Notes under the pieces: model-generated
Seen by the model: the letters and a program-made list of their open reading frames with translations, nothing else
The model's database searches: none
What the model was told of the DNA's origin: nothing
Shown here: positions 9,977 through 19,825 of the stretch, piece by piece
Layout: each line of letters opens with the position of its first letter
How positions within the stretch are numbered: position 1 is the stretch's first letter
Translations under genes and position numbers: made by a program
NCBI GenBank assembly: GCA_026397505.1
Contig: JAPLUR010000045.1
Coordinates: forward strand, 34,119-98,118
Direction: 5' to 3'
From: Candidatus Zixiibacteriota bacterium
GTDB lineage: Bacteria > Zixibacteria > MSB-5A5 > GN15 > PGXB01
Length of the DNA stretch: 64,000 nucleotides

Positions 9977-10003
9977 CTCCATTTCCCACCAAAACTTCCC
10001 CCA
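9977..10003 (-). promoter_or_regulatory. Possible MraZ operator repeats
   Basis: Between the -10 box and the mraZ start the minus strand reads TGGGGG, then TGGTGGG, then TGGAG, with starts 12 and 10 bases apart. MraZ is known to bind TGGGN direct repeats with about 10-base periodicity upstream of mraZ. Spacing and sequence here are imperfect, so autoregulation is an inference. Confidence 0.35.
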
Positions 10004-10031
10004 TTGTGTCATTTCTTTTGAATAATGTCAA
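10003..10031 (-). promoter_or_regulatory. Sigma-70-type promoter of the dcw operon
   Basis: Minus-strand TTGACA (10026-10031), a 17-base spacer, then CACAAT (10003-10008). Transcription would begin near 9996, about 25 bases before mraZ. The flank upstream is very AT-rich, like an UP element. It is the only strong promoter seen for the nine-gene cluster. Confidence 0.65.
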
Positions 10032-10408
10032 GGGAAAAAAATATTTTTTTGCGGCCGGAAGTCTTTAAAATTCAAGAGGTAATATAGAAAAATTAAACAA
10101 AAAAAGCCAATACTTTGATTGACTTTATGTTTTGTTAACGACTTAAGTCTGAAAAAATGAAAAAAAGCTTCAACTTTGACCCATAACTCATAGAGTTTCA
10201 AGCGAAAACAAAGGGAAAGGGGCATTTTCGAAGCTATTCGGGGCAATAATCGGGAAAAAGGAAATAAAGACCCCTTAGCTGAAGGTGAGTGTCATTCATA
10301 TCTTTGTCATGATGTCGGCAAAATAACGGATTTATATTATCCATGTTTCACTCGCATGCATCGTCATGGCTTGCACCATGCAATTCGGCGCGAAGAACAC
10401 AGGATCAG
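10032..10408. other. AT-rich intergenic region
   Basis: It separates the end of the glycosyltransferase operon from the dcw promoter. I see A/T runs and a 72-codon minus-strand frame (10028-10246) that overlaps the promoter, has no ribosome site and has low-complexity composition, so I do not call it a gene. A loose inverted repeat of CATGC-type words lies at 10353-10382. I see no clear terminator for the upstream operon. Confidence 0.5.
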
Positions 10409-11284
10409 TTATTTTTTTGACACAATATGAAAGAGAGCGCGAACCAGCGCCGAGAGAAAGAGCAGCCCGCCCCAGAAATAGAGAGCCGGAATTCCGGTCG
10501 AACCACGATTGTATTTCCGAAAATATTGATACATGGCCCGATGTGATGCAATTACCATTCGCGGTTTCATTTTTCGGGTGGAACCTCCGATAAAATGCTC
10601 CACGACCGCCTCGGGATAGTACAAATTTATAAATCCGCTCTCTTTGGCCCGGCGGCAGAAATCGACATCATTGAAGAACATCCCGAAACTTTCATCGAAG
10701 CCGCCGATTTTCTCAGTCAGTTCGCGGCGAATCATCAGCGCCGCACCCATCGGCTGATCGACCTCGCGTTCGGTCAGATGGTCGAACCATCCCATTTTCC
10801 AGTGAGCAAATATTTTTGAATGCGGAAACAGATATGACAATCCTGTAAACTCAAATAGCAAATCGCGGTAACGGGGAAATGCCCGGCATGATTTCTGGAG
10901 TCGCCCATCAAAACCGATAAATCGTGGCCCGGCAATACCAATTCTTGCATCCTTTTCCATCCGCTGCAGCAATTGCGTAATAGCCGTCGGATTGATTCTT
11001 GTGTCCTGATTGAGAAGGAAAATATGCCTCCCATGCGCTACTGCAAATCCCTGGTTGACGGCATGCGCGAAACCAAGGTTACTGTCATTGCATTCCATTA
11101 GTACCTTAGGAAACCGGGCGGCCATGAATTCCCGGGTACCGTCTTTCGAGCCGTTATCAATCACAATTATCTCAGCTGGAATATCTTCGACCGATCCGAG
11201 AACACTCGACAGGCAGGCCTCGACAAATTCCATACCGTTGAAGGTGATAACGATGACCGAGACAAAGGGAAGCCGGTCGTTCAT
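10409..11284 (-). CDS. Family 2 glycosyltransferase (WbbL/rhamnosyltransferase-like)
   Basis: Inverting GT-A transferase, probably adding a sugar to a lipid-linked or surface glycan on the cytoplasmic face. The N-terminus has SVIVITFNG and EIIVIDNGSKDGT (about residues 40-52). LNQDTRI (near 95) stands where the metal-binding DXD is expected, and MFFNDVDFCRR is near 205. One hydrophobic segment ends the protein (about 268-286). The start overlaps the preceding gene as ATGA. It is the last gene of the purM operon. The sugar donor cannot be told from sequence. Confidence 0.85.
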   Translation of the reverse strand: MNDRLPFVSVIVITFNGMEFVEACLSSVLGSVEDIPAEIIVIDNGSKDGTREFMAARFPKVLMECNDSNLGFAHAVNQGFAVAHGRHIFLLNQDTRINPTAITQLLQRMEKDARIGIAGPRFIGFDGRLQKSCRAFPRYRDLLFEFTGLSYLFPHSKIFAHWKMGWFDHLTEREVDQPMGAALMIRRELTEKIGGFDESFGMFFNDVDFCRRAKESGFINLYYPEAVVEHFIGGSTRKMKPRMVIASHRAMYQYFRKYNRGSTGIPALYFWGGLLFLSALVRALFHIVSKK

Positions 11285-12534
11285 TTCAAAACCCTGTCAA
11301 GAAGAGCGGCGTATTTTTTGGCGGTAGTGATCGAAGAGTACTTTAATTTGATGTGCTCATCCAATTTGGGCGACCGATCAATGATTTTAGGCCTTCCGGC
11401 CATTTCTTCAAGATGCCGCGCGATTAATTCCGATTTCTCCGGCGGGATCACGGTTCCAAGAGGATATTCATGCAGAAGAGCCGCGGCATCGGAGTCCTTT
11501 GCCACCACCCCCAGTATCGGTTTGCCGGATATAAGATAGTCGAAGATTCTTCCGGGGAGGATATTGTAGCCGCCGAACTTCTCCACCGCCAGATAAAGGA
11601 GATCGCAATCCGCCATTGCCTTTATTGCCTCCCCTTTCGGCAGATACCCCTTGCGCCTTATGATATCCTCAAGCCCATGTCTTGAAATCGATGCAATTGC
11701 CTCTTTGGCGCAATGTCCGACATGAATAATAGAAAGTCTCTCCTTCCACTTCGAGTCGGCTTTGATAAGGGCGCTGATACCCTTAAGCAGTGGCTCGATC
11801 GGGCAAAGGTAATTAATAGTACCGAGAAGTCCGATTACCAGCCTGTCATCCGACCTTGCCTTTGGCCCTTCCCAGAGTCGCGCGGTCTCAATATCCGCCC
11901 CATTCATGATAACTTCTCCCCGCCCGAGATACCGCCGAATATCATTATTTACCGACACGACTTCATCGGCCCTTTCGATTATCATCTTTTTCAGGTCAAG
12001 GGCATAAGCCTGATCGGCGGGATGGGCATAGACCTGTTCAATGGGAAGCGAGAACCAGAGATCCCTGAAATCGGCGACCCATCTGATATTGAATTTTTCC
12101 TTAAGCTTTAAACCAAGCAGGTGGGAAGAAGGGGGCGGTGAGGTTGTTATGACGGCATCGATTTTCTCTCTTTTGATTATTTCCTCGGCTTTTCGGAGCG
12201 CAAAGAAATGCCATCCCCGCTTGGAATCGGGGCGGCGTCGCCGGGACAAAGAGCGAATGCCCGATGTGTCAAGGGCCATGGTATTGCGGAGCCCGAGCAA
12301 ATACAGAAGACGCGCAGGATCAAACGAGTCGGTACGAATAACATTGGCCGCATCAATTCCTTCAAGAAGAGAATAATCATATTCGGGATAGAGAATATTT
12401 TTCACCGTCAGGACTCTGACTTTATACCCCGATTCGGGCAGATATTTATATAGCGCCAACGGACGACCAACTCCACCCATTCCGAGCGGCGGGAAATAGT
12501 ATGATATGAGCAGAATAGTCCGGTCAGGAGGCAT
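11281..12534 (-). CDS. Family 4-type glycosyltransferase
   Basis: Retaining GT-B transferase of 417 residues. YYFPPLGMGGVGRP near the N-terminus is the usual acceptor-domain opening, with VVSVNNDIRRYL near 195 and a C-terminal donor domain (VIGLLGTINYL, then PGRIFDYLISGKPILG near 330). The acidic residue expected in the EX7E region is replaced by a PGRIFDYL pattern, as in WcaI/WbuB-like members. It overlaps its neighbours by 4 and 11 bases, so the four glycan genes are probably translated together. Confidence 0.83.
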   Translation of the reverse strand: MPPDRTILLISYYFPPLGMGGVGRPLALYKYLPESGYKVRVLTVKNILYPEYDYSLLEGIDAANVIRTDSFDPARLLYLLGLRNTMALDTSGIRSLSRRRRPDSKRGWHFFALRKAEEIIKREKIDAVITTSPPPSSHLLGLKLKEKFNIRWVADFRDLWFSLPIEQVYAHPADQAYALDLKKMIIERADEVVSVNNDIRRYLGRGEVIMNGADIETARLWEGPKARSDDRLVIGLLGTINYLCPIEPLLKGISALIKADSKWKERLSIIHVGHCAKEAIASISRHGLEDIIRRKGYLPKGEAIKAMADCDLLYLAVEKFGGYNILPGRIFDYLISGKPILGVVAKDSDAAALLHEYPLGTVIPPEKSELIARHLEEMAGRPKIIDRSPKLDEHIKLKYSSITTAKKYAALLDRVLK

Positions 12535-13597
12535 GACTGATCAGCCTTTCCATAATCTGTATCGTGCTCCTGATATTCTCCGCAAAAATCGCCGATTCTT
12601 TGATTTTTAGATGATTCTCTTCAAGAATAGGATCAAGGTCTATCTGATCATTAATAAGTCGTTCAAATCCCTGCTTCAGAGAATCGGGGTTGTTAGGATT
12701 AAACAAAATGGCATTCCCCGGACCGACCCATTCCTTTACTCCCGGAATATCCGAAACAATGGGAAATAACCCGGCTCCCATTGCCTCCAGAAGCGACGCC
12801 GGTGAGGAATCCGAAACCGAGGCCGAAAGGTAATAATCAAATTGTGCCAGGAATTCGGTATACTTCTCATGAGGCATAAAGCTATAATAATGTACATTTC
12901 CTTTGGGACATTCTCTCTTAACCAGTGCGCGGAAAGAATCAATTTCGCTTCCCCAATCGGGGAAAGTAAGAGATATTTCGCCCCTAATAATAAATGGAGC
13001 CAATGCCCTTATGATAAATGAATTATTGTAGACATAATTGTGCGGGCGCGGGACAAGAACTCGCAGGGGCCTTTGTCTCGGATTATGCCTGTTCACCCTT
13101 TTTTCAAATAATTTTATGATGTCGTTCTCGACCCCCCAGGGGATGATAGATATATTTTCCGCCGGATGAAGCTTCCTCACCTGGTCAGCAAGGAAGTGTG
13201 AGTCGACAACCAGGTGATCCGCCCGCGACAAAGCGAAAGCGACTCTTTTCCGATGAAGAAATGATTTCTCTGGCGAAATAAGGATATCGGAACCAAGGCA
13301 GTGAAGCAGGAGCGGCTTTCCGTGGGATTTCTTCGACCGGGCGGCCGCAAAGCCATACCCGGAAGCAAAATGAGGATTGATCAGGTCAGGGGCGGTCCGC
13401 TTCACGATGGCGGCAATCTCTCCCGATGACAGGAAATAATTGAGGCTATTGATCGCTGTTTTTCTCTTAAGCTGAATATCCACTGTTGTACCCGATTCAA
13501 GCGAGGCCAAAACGACTCGAATCCCCTGTGCAAGCAATCCCTGCCGGAAACGTTCTGTGTGCACCGAGCGGCCATCGGCCAGAAGAAGAACTCTCAT
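12524..13597 (-). CDS. Family 4-type glycosyltransferase
   Basis: Second GT-B transferase, 357 residues. It has a compact N-terminal Rossmann domain (RVLLLADGRSVHTERF), INPHFASGYG near 92, a central linker with IIPWGVENDI near 160, and a donor domain with SDSSPASLLEAMGAGLFPIVSD near residues 265-285, which holds the E of the EX7E motif. The start overlaps the FemAB/GNAT gene by four bases. Likely works on the same glycan as its two neighbours; the linkage is unknown. Confidence 0.83.
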   Translation of the reverse strand: MRVLLLADGRSVHTERFRQGLLAQGIRVVLASLESGTTVDIQLKRKTAINSLNYFLSSGEIAAIVKRTAPDLINPHFASGYGFAAARSKKSHGKPLLLHCLGSDILISPEKSFLHRKRVAFALSRADHLVVDSHFLADQVRKLHPAENISIIPWGVENDIIKLFEKRVNRHNPRQRPLRVLVPRPHNYVYNNSFIIRALAPFIIRGEISLTFPDWGSEIDSFRALVKRECPKGNVHYYSFMPHEKYTEFLAQFDYYLSASVSDSSPASLLEAMGAGLFPIVSDIPGVKEWVGPGNAILFNPNNPDSLKQGFERLINDQIDLDPILEENHLKIKESAIFAENIRSTIQIMERLISHAS

Positions 13598-14538
13598 ACC
13601 CGTTTTCCCCGATAAATCAATTTACCCAGACCGCTCAAATATGTGTAGTAAGGGTAAGTGGATTTCCTGCCGCCCCAGCGTTCTTTGAATTCCACCAGAC
13701 TATCCACTCCGGGTGGTGAACCGCCCAGATTTATTTCCTTTATATTGAGACTGACAGCCAGATTGACAATATAATCATACAGAAGATAATTTGGGCGGAG
13801 GGGGTCATCGCGATCGGAATAGCTCTGCCAATCGAAAATCTGCGACCTTTCCCTGAAATAAATATGTGAAGCGGTGATTGTCTCACCCGAGAGCACCATC
13901 GGCCATATGACTCGGGAATCCCTCTTTGCTATTGTCAGCAGACGTTTAAAGAATCTGCGAGAATAGCGCGGTTTGCTGTTATGCCGCCGGCTTGTGGCCA
14001 GCACCAAGTGATAGAAATCCTCCAGATAACTTTCATCATCAAGAGTAACGATGCGGAAATCCCCCTCCCTTCCGGCATGACGGATGTATCTTTCCATTCT
14101 GCGGTTGGGGAATTTATATGAATTAGTTCCCAGATGGAGGATGTGGGTTGATTCCGGTCGCTCCTCAAAGGCGGCCGCATGAAAAGGGGATGGTGGATTA
14201 TAAATATCGGCCCTTATGAATTTCTCTTTTTTGAGATAATTTTCAAATGACGCTATGAACTGCCTTTTCTCCATTTCAGAAACGGCATCATTCCAATATA
14301 TCCCGCCATATAATCCCTCGGGCATCGATTGGAAACGGCGGAGATATTTCCGCCCAAAGACAATGCCCGCCATCCCCGCTTTCAGAATGCCCTGTTCCTC
14401 ATCAGCCAGGAAAACCTCTCTGCCTCCAAATACTTCCCAGAGAGATGCAAAAGCCGGTGAGGCAAAGAAAGAATTGCCGGTCAGCGAAGACCAGGCTTCT
14501 AAAGGAATATCTTTGGCCGAATAGATTTGAAACGCCAT
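13594..14538 (-). CDS. FemAB/GNAT-fold acyl- or aminoacyltransferase-like protein
   Basis: A 314-residue protein resembling the double-GNAT FemAB-like proteins found in polysaccharide clusters. These transfer acyl or aminoacyl groups to sugars or peptidoglycan precursors, and the activity of this one is not determinable. Supporting features are FFASPAFASLWEVFGG near residue 27, the mid-domain RYSRRFFKRLLTIAKR, and the late GNAT-like stretch RPNYLLYDYIVNLA followed by EINLGGSPPGVDSL. The start codon shares one base with the upstream stop (TAATG). Confidence 0.68.
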   Translation of the reverse strand: MAFQIYSAKDIPLEAWSSLTGNSFFASPAFASLWEVFGGREVFLADEEQGILKAGMAGIVFGRKYLRRFQSMPEGLYGGIYWNDAVSEMEKRQFIASFENYLKKEKFIRADIYNPPSPFHAAAFEERPESTHILHLGTNSYKFPNRRMERYIRHAGREGDFRIVTLDDESYLEDFYHLVLATSRRHNSKPRYSRRFFKRLLTIAKRDSRVIWPMVLSGETITASHIYFRERSQIFDWQSYSDRDDPLRPNYLLYDYIVNLAVSLNIKEINLGGSPPGVDSLVEFKERWGGRKSTYPYYTYLSGLGKLIYRGKRV

Positions 14539-16736
14539 TACTTTCGAATCAGCAGGATTTTGCCCCGGCCGACCGAACCATCCGGCGCGGTGATGAGAAA
14601 AAGGTAGACCCCCGGGGCCACCTTTTGGCCCTGCTGATTGGTCCCATCCCAGTTGACATTGACACTCATTTCGCGCACCAATTCGCCGGCGGCGGTGTAC
14701 AGCCGAACTATGGCATCACCATTATAGTTAAATGATAGAACTTCATCCGCGCCTCTGATGATGAACGGATTGGGAAAAGCAATAACCCGCGCGATATCAG
14801 AGGTTGGCGGGCCGATAGGGGATTCCAGCACCGAGATCCCGTCCGAAGTGCCGATCCAGAGATCGTTGGTGAAAGAATTGATCATCAGCGCCGAAATCTC
14901 AATATCGGAGAGGCCGGAATTAAGGGTTGTAAAAACCTCGAAATCGCCGCTCACGGCATCGTAACGCGCCAGACCGTTATGTGCTCCCATCCACGCATTT
15001 CCGCGACGGTCAAAAATCAGTCTGGTCACCTCCGGCCCGAACCCGCCCGGCAATTGCACATTTATGAAACGTTCTATTCCGGGATCGTAGCGGGAGAGAC
15101 CGAATTTGGTGCCCACCCAGAGCACCCCATGGTTGTCGAACCTGACGACATTGACATTATTGGAGCCCAGCCAGCTGTTATCCTCACGGTAATTGACGGC
15201 TGAATCGTCGCTCTTATCGAACGGATCCGGCCCAAAATAGTACAAAAATACGCCATTGTTCTCTGTCCCCAGGGCCAGAGTATTGCTGCTGCAATCGATT
15301 GAAATCAGGCGGTCGGTGGAAATCCCCTCGGCGGCGCCGAACGACACCCAATTATCCAGATGATTTAAATCAACCGCCGAAACCGGATTTCCATCCAGCG
15401 CCCGGTAATTGGTCATGAAAATATACCGGGGAGTGCTGACCAGACTGTTAACCACCACGTAATGCGGCCCCTCTAAAACACCCCGCAGCGAGGAGTTATT
15501 CTGATTATAGTGGACAATAGTATCATCTTTTATTTTAAAGAGACCATTACCCCATGTTCCCACCCAGAGATTCCCCGAATTATCCTGTGTGGTCGAGGTG
15601 GCCCAATCGCTGACAAAAATATTCAGTTTATTCCATCCGGTCGTATCCAGTATGGCCGCCCCATCCCGCCTGAAACATGCGGCCACCTGCCCCTGCCGGC
15701 TCGAAGAAAGGGAGGAGATAATATTGCCGGGAAGCCCCCCATCATTAAATTTGGTCAGATTCGGGCCGGTGCCATACCAAAGGCCGCGCGCCTGAGTCCC
15801 GGCCCAGAGAACGCCGGCAACAATACGGCCGGCGCAGAAATAATCGCTATAAGCAGCATGATTCTCAAGCTCGGCCGCCGTTTGTATATAATACCCGTTG
15901 CTGCCATATATAAAAAGGGAATCTCCCTGTACAATCATATGTTTGACAGAAAAAGGCTCGCGTGTGACGAGTTTGACAAAAGATGTATCAGCGCCACTCA
16001 CCGAAAGATAGAAGGCGTTGCGCGTCGTGCCCAGATAGAGCGCTCCCCGATAATAGGCCAACGCCTTAATAGTATCGACGCGCAACTCGGGGTAAACGGT
16101 GGTGCTGAAAGTCTTCCAGTTGATAAAAGACTTGAGCAGATCGGGATTGCTTTTATCGGATACCGCCAGACCCTCCGAAGTGGCTATCCAAATCGAATCG
16201 CCCCTTAAAAGAAGGTCATAGACGGCTGGTTCCGGGTCAAAATCGCCAAAGCGAAAATACAAATCCTGGATTTGCCCGCCATCGATTGTCTTTGAGAATA
16301 GAGCCAGTCCGGTCGAGCTGCCTACCCAGAGATTGTCGTTATCATCAGCCAGCGAATAAAGGGTGAGGAGACTGTTGTTGCGGTCGAAAAAGAGATAGGG
16401 AATGTACTGGTTGTCTGCAGACTTGATAAGTCTTCCGTACCCGGCCAGCCAGATTGATGAAGAGGCGTCTTTAAGGATATAATTGAGATCGTTCGTCCCG
16501 ATTCCCTTATCATTGGTAATTTTTGTCATCCCGAGGGTAAGCGGGTCAATTTTGAGCCACCCGCCGGAGGTTACCACCTGAAGCGAATCATCGAAATAAT
16601 CAATATATCGAACCTGATTGGCGGAGGTATAAGTATGCCAGTTATCGAACCCGGCGGCCGGAACACCGACTACGGGAAGGAAAAAGAGAACAATGAGAAT
16701 AACAGTGACTATCTTCGTATTTTTTTCCATATCCAT
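14538..16736 (-). CDS. Exported two-component-regulator-type beta-propeller protein with C-terminal FlgD/Por-like sorting domain
   Basis: A 732-residue exported protein. A signal peptide covers about residues 1-28. Repeats of the NLWVGT or LWVGTKFGL type recur through the body (for example near residues 390, 545, 590 and 635), as in the Reg_prop propellers of sensor kinases, but no kinase domain follows. The last 85 residues (from FPNPF to the final KILLIRK) form an Ig-like FlgD/Por-secretion-type tail. No partner is identified. It is embedded between lnt and glycan genes with overlaps on both sides, which suggests an envelope role. Confidence 0.78.
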   Translation of the reverse strand: MDMEKNTKIVTVILIVLFFLPVVGVPAAGFDNWHTYTSANQVRYIDYFDDSLQVVTSGGWLKIDPLTLGMTKITNDKGIGTNDLNYILKDASSSIWLAGYGRLIKSADNQYIPYLFFDRNNSLLTLYSLADDNDNLWVGSSTGLALFSKTIDGGQIQDLYFRFGDFDPEPAVYDLLLRGDSIWIATSEGLAVSDKSNPDLLKSFINWKTFSTTVYPELRVDTIKALAYYRGALYLGTTRNAFYLSVSGADTSFVKLVTREPFSVKHMIVQGDSLFIYGSNGYYIQTAAELENHAAYSDYFCAGRIVAGVLWAGTQARGLWYGTGPNLTKFNDGGLPGNIISSLSSSRQGQVAACFRRDGAAILDTTGWNKLNIFVSDWATSTTQDNSGNLWVGTWGNGLFKIKDDTIVHYNQNNSSLRGVLEGPHYVVVNSLVSTPRYIFMTNYRALDGNPVSAVDLNHLDNWVSFGAAEGISTDRLISIDCSSNTLALGTENNGVFLYYFGPDPFDKSDDSAVNYREDNSWLGSNNVNVVRFDNHGVLWVGTKFGLSRYDPGIERFINVQLPGGFGPEVTRLIFDRRGNAWMGAHNGLARYDAVSGDFEVFTTLNSGLSDIEISALMINSFTNDLWIGTSDGISVLESPIGPPTSDIARVIAFPNPFIIRGADEVLSFNYNGDAIVRLYTAAGELVREMSVNVNWDGTNQQGQKVAPGVYLFLITAPDGSVGRGKILLIRK

Positions 16737-18289
16737 AGACAGATCATTATAAGTAATATGGTGGTGGTAATCAACAGCGAGAACGATCCGAAGACCGGCC
16801 CGATCCTGGTGAAAACGGATTCCTCTTCGCTCAGGGCCAGCCGCCCGCTTACCACTTTCTGCACATAGAGATCGGCCCGGGCTGTTTCGCGCCCAAACGG
16901 GTCGATCAAAGCAGAAATACCACTATTTGCACAACGGGCCAGCCAGATCCGATTTTCCACGGCCCTGAAGACGGCAATCCGCATATGCTGGAAAGGACCG
17001 GAGGAACGTCCAAACCAGGTATCATTGGTAATATTGACCATGAACTCCGCCCCCCCGCGCACGCATTCGCGGACATATTCCGGAAAGGCCGATTCAAAAC
17101 AGATAAGCACCGAATAGGCGCCTTTATCGGTCTGAAACAGTATGGCCGAGTCGCCGGGATAGAAGTCAGACCACCATTCCACGTCGTGATTCTTTATCAA
17201 GGTGAGATATTTGGCGAGGAAATCCCGGGTGAGAAAAGGCATATAGTCCTCATAAGGGGCATGCTCCGAAAAGGGCACCAGTTTAACCTTGTTATAAGAT
17301 GTCCCCATAGTGCCATCCGGGGCAAATTGAAAGGCGGCATTATAAGACCTTTCCTTTCCATTGCTGATCTGATTGTCCATGGCGCCGATGAGATTATAGG
17401 CCCGGCTGTTGGCAACCGTGCTACTCAATATCTGGCGATATTTCGGTTCCAGGCGGGGATAACAGGGTGCGGCCGTCTCCGGCCAGACGATCAAATCGGC
17501 CGAATCGCGCGAGGCCTCCTGAGCCAGCGAGTCATACAGCACAAAATTATACTCCCTCATACCCGGAGACCATTTCGTGTTGAGATCGACATTTCCCTGG
17601 AGCAAGGAAACACGGAAATTCCCCGGCTCGACATAAGGCGGAAAAACCACCCAGCCATATAGATATATCGATAACGTGATAAACAGGAAAGCGATCCCGG
17701 AACTGACCCGGGTCTCAAGGCGATTGACTTTTGTCATCGCCTGCCAGATAAAGAGATTCATCAGTATCAGAGCAAAGGAGAGTCCATAAGAACCGACGAC
17801 GGAGACAATCTGAATGAAAGTCAGATAATAACCCTGACTGTAAGATAAATCGGTCCAGGGGAAAGCATACTGGCTGAGAGAGCGGAAATATTCCATTCCA
17901 ACCCACAGGAACGGAAGCGCGATCAACCCCAGGACTTTTTTCCATCGATAGATTTTGACAAAAAGATAAAGAATGAAGGCCGGATAGAGAGCCAGAATAA
18001 AGACTGCCGCCACCATCCCCGGCGGCGTGACAACCGCCACCCAGTACAGCTGAAAGATATTGGACAGAAGGGCAAAGAAATATGCCGCCTTGAAAGCTGT
18101 CTTGCCCTCAAGCGAGGATATGATAGCCAGCGGCCGCACCAGCGCTATCCAAACCAGGAAACCGAGCGGAAGCGGAAGATAGGCCAGGGCCAGAATAAAG
18201 GCCCAGAAGGTCAATTCGGCCCGGCGCAGTCTGACTGCGGCATCTCTGGGCCAGAAGAAGGCTTTAATGCTTGACAGCAGGGATCTCAC
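16709..18289 (-). CDS. lnt: Apolipoprotein N-acyltransferase Lnt
   Basis: Inner-membrane enzyme that adds the third acyl chain to lipoproteins. The N-terminal half has several membrane segments, followed by a nitrilase-fold domain. The Glu-Lys-Cys triad can be placed in LIVWPETAAP (about residue 270), YNKVKLVPFSE (about 335) and VLICFESAFP (about 395). A final membrane helix lies near the C-terminus. The product has 526 residues and starts at GTG 18289 inside the end of gpmI. It fits the several lipoproteins in this window. Confidence 0.93.
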   Translation of the reverse strand: MRSLLSSIKAFFWPRDAAVRLRRAELTFWAFILALAYLPLPLGFLVWIALVRPLAIISSLEGKTAFKAAYFFALLSNIFQLYWVAVVTPPGMVAAVFILALYPAFILYLFVKIYRWKKVLGLIALPFLWVGMEYFRSLSQYAFPWTDLSYSQGYYLTFIQIVSVVGSYGLSFALILMNLFIWQAMTKVNRLETRVSSGIAFLFITLSIYLYGWVVFPPYVEPGNFRVSLLQGNVDLNTKWSPGMREYNFVLYDSLAQEASRDSADLIVWPETAAPCYPRLEPKYRQILSSTVANSRAYNLIGAMDNQISNGKERSYNAAFQFAPDGTMGTSYNKVKLVPFSEHAPYEDYMPFLTRDFLAKYLTLIKNHDVEWWSDFYPGDSAILFQTDKGAYSVLICFESAFPEYVRECVRGGAEFMVNITNDTWFGRSSGPFQHMRIAVFRAVENRIWLARCANSGISALIDPFGRETARADLYVQKVVSGRLALSEEESVFTRIGPVFGSFSLLITTTILLIMICLWIWKKIRR

Positions 18290-19823
18290 CCGGAATCAAT
18301 AACGATTGGCCAGTCATCTGGGCCGGCTGATTTATATTCAAATACTGCAGGATGGTGGGTGCGACATCGGCCAGAATCCCTCCTTCCCGCAGACTAACCT
18401 TACCGAGTCGATTGGTACAGTCATAGAATATGAAAGGAACCGGATTGGTGGTATGCGCCGTAAAAGGTCCGTTGGTCTCCGGGTCGAACATCTGCTCGGC
18501 GTTGCCGTGATCGGCCGTGATAATCGCCTGCCCCTGTACTTCCTCGACCGCCCGGATGACTTTCCCCACTCCGGCATCAATGGCCTCGACCGCTTTCACC
18601 GCCGCTTCGAAAATGCCGGAATGCCCCACCATATCGCAGTTGGCAAAATTCAGAATCACAACATCATATTTCCGCGACAATATCCGCCGCACGGTTTCAT
18701 CGGCCACCTCCACCGAGGACATCTCCGGTTTCAAATCGTAGGTGGCAACTTTTGGTGATTGTATCATCACCCGGTCTTCATTTTCAAATGGCTTTTCCAC
18801 CCCGCCGTTGAAGAAATAGGTCACATGGGCATATTTCTCCGTTTCAGCGATACGCAACTGCCGTAAGCCGTGACGCGAAATTACCTCGCCGAAAATATTG
18901 GTCAAATGCACCGGCGGGTAGGCGACCTGTGCCTCTTTAAGCTCAACATCATAATTGGTCATAGTTATCAAGTGCACTTTGGGATTATCGGGATGCGGGT
19001 AACCATCATACTGGCGGCCGGCGAAAATATATGATAACTGGCGCACCCGGTCGGCGCGGAAATTGAAAAAGAGCGCCACATCGCCGTTGCGTAGTTTCCC
19101 TTCCTCCTCATCGCCGAGATTCATCACCGCCGGAATAATAAACTCATCAGTCACATAATTCCGGTAAGATTCTTCTATGGCCGCAACAGGATTATCAAAT
19201 CTGGGACCGATCTTCTTTACAATCGCCTGATACGCTTTCTCGGTTCGCTCCCATCTTTTATCACGATCCATCCCATAATACCGCCCCATTACGGTGGCAA
19301 CTTTCCCGACACCGGTCTGATTGAAGAAATCAACCATTTCTTTAATATATCCGGCGCCCGAGTTGGGCGGCGTATCACGGCCATCCATGAAAGCATGAAG
19401 ATAGACTTTCTTCAGGCCGACGTCTTTGGCCATTGTCACCAGCGCCTTCAGATGCTCCATCGAGGAATGAACGCACCCATCGGAAACAAGCCCGAATAGA
19501 TGTATCGAAGAATCTTGATTTAGAGCGGTTTTCATGCCCCATAGAAAAGCGGCGTTGGTGAAAAAATCTCCGTCCGAAATCGACTTGTCAATCCGGGTGA
19601 CATCCTGGTAGACAATTCTTCCGGCGCCGAAATTGAGATGCCCCACTTCGGAGTTCCCCATTTGCCCCATGGGAAGCCCTACCGCCAGACCGGAGCCTTC
19701 GATAGGTATATTGGGACAACTCTGAAAGAGCTTTATCAGATTTGGTTTATTGGCTTTGACAACGGCGTTGTAGTAGGGGTCGGTGCGCAGGCCGAAGCCA
19801 TCGAGGATACAAAGGAGAAACAT
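18264..19823 (-). CDS. gpmI: 2,3-bisphosphoglycerate-independent phosphoglycerate mutase
   Basis: Two-manganese glycolytic mutase interconverting 3- and 2-phosphoglycerate. LDGFGLR opens the phosphatase domain, and the catalytic serine lies in GQMGNSEVGHLNFGAGR (about residue 60). HAFMDGRDTPP (about 145), FNFRADRVRQL and the late metal motifs NCDMVGHSG and TADHGNAEQM follow. Its 519 residues are full length. The start lies two bases after the purM stop, making a purM-gpmI-lnt translational unit. Confidence 0.95.
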   Translation of the reverse strand: MFLLCILDGFGLRTDPYYNAVVKANKPNLIKLFQSCPNIPIEGSGLAVGLPMGQMGNSEVGHLNFGAGRIVYQDVTRIDKSISDGDFFTNAAFLWGMKTALNQDSSIHLFGLVSDGCVHSSMEHLKALVTMAKDVGLKKVYLHAFMDGRDTPPNSGAGYIKEMVDFFNQTGVGKVATVMGRYYGMDRDKRWERTEKAYQAIVKKIGPRFDNPVAAIEESYRNYVTDEFIIPAVMNLGDEEEGKLRNGDVALFFNFRADRVRQLSYIFAGRQYDGYPHPDNPKVHLITMTNYDVELKEAQVAYPPVHLTNIFGEVISRHGLRQLRIAETEKYAHVTYFFNGGVEKPFENEDRVMIQSPKVATYDLKPEMSSVEVADETVRRILSRKYDVVILNFANCDMVGHSGIFEAAVKAVEAIDAGVGKVIRAVEEVQGQAIITADHGNAEQMFDPETNGPFTAHTTNPVPFIFYDCTNRLGKVSLREGGILADVAPTILQYLNINQPAQMTGQSLLIPGEIPAVKH

Positions 19824-19825
19824 GG

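Noticed and set aside
10028..10246. 72-codon minus-strand frame before mraZ
   Set aside because: It covers the mraZ promoter, has no ribosome site and shows Phe/Lys-rich composition expected of AT-rich non-coding DNA.
11000..13600. Glycosyltransferase cluster as a defence or phage island
   Set aside because: Genes overlap with housekeeping genes in one operon, and no integrase, repeats or defence genes are present.
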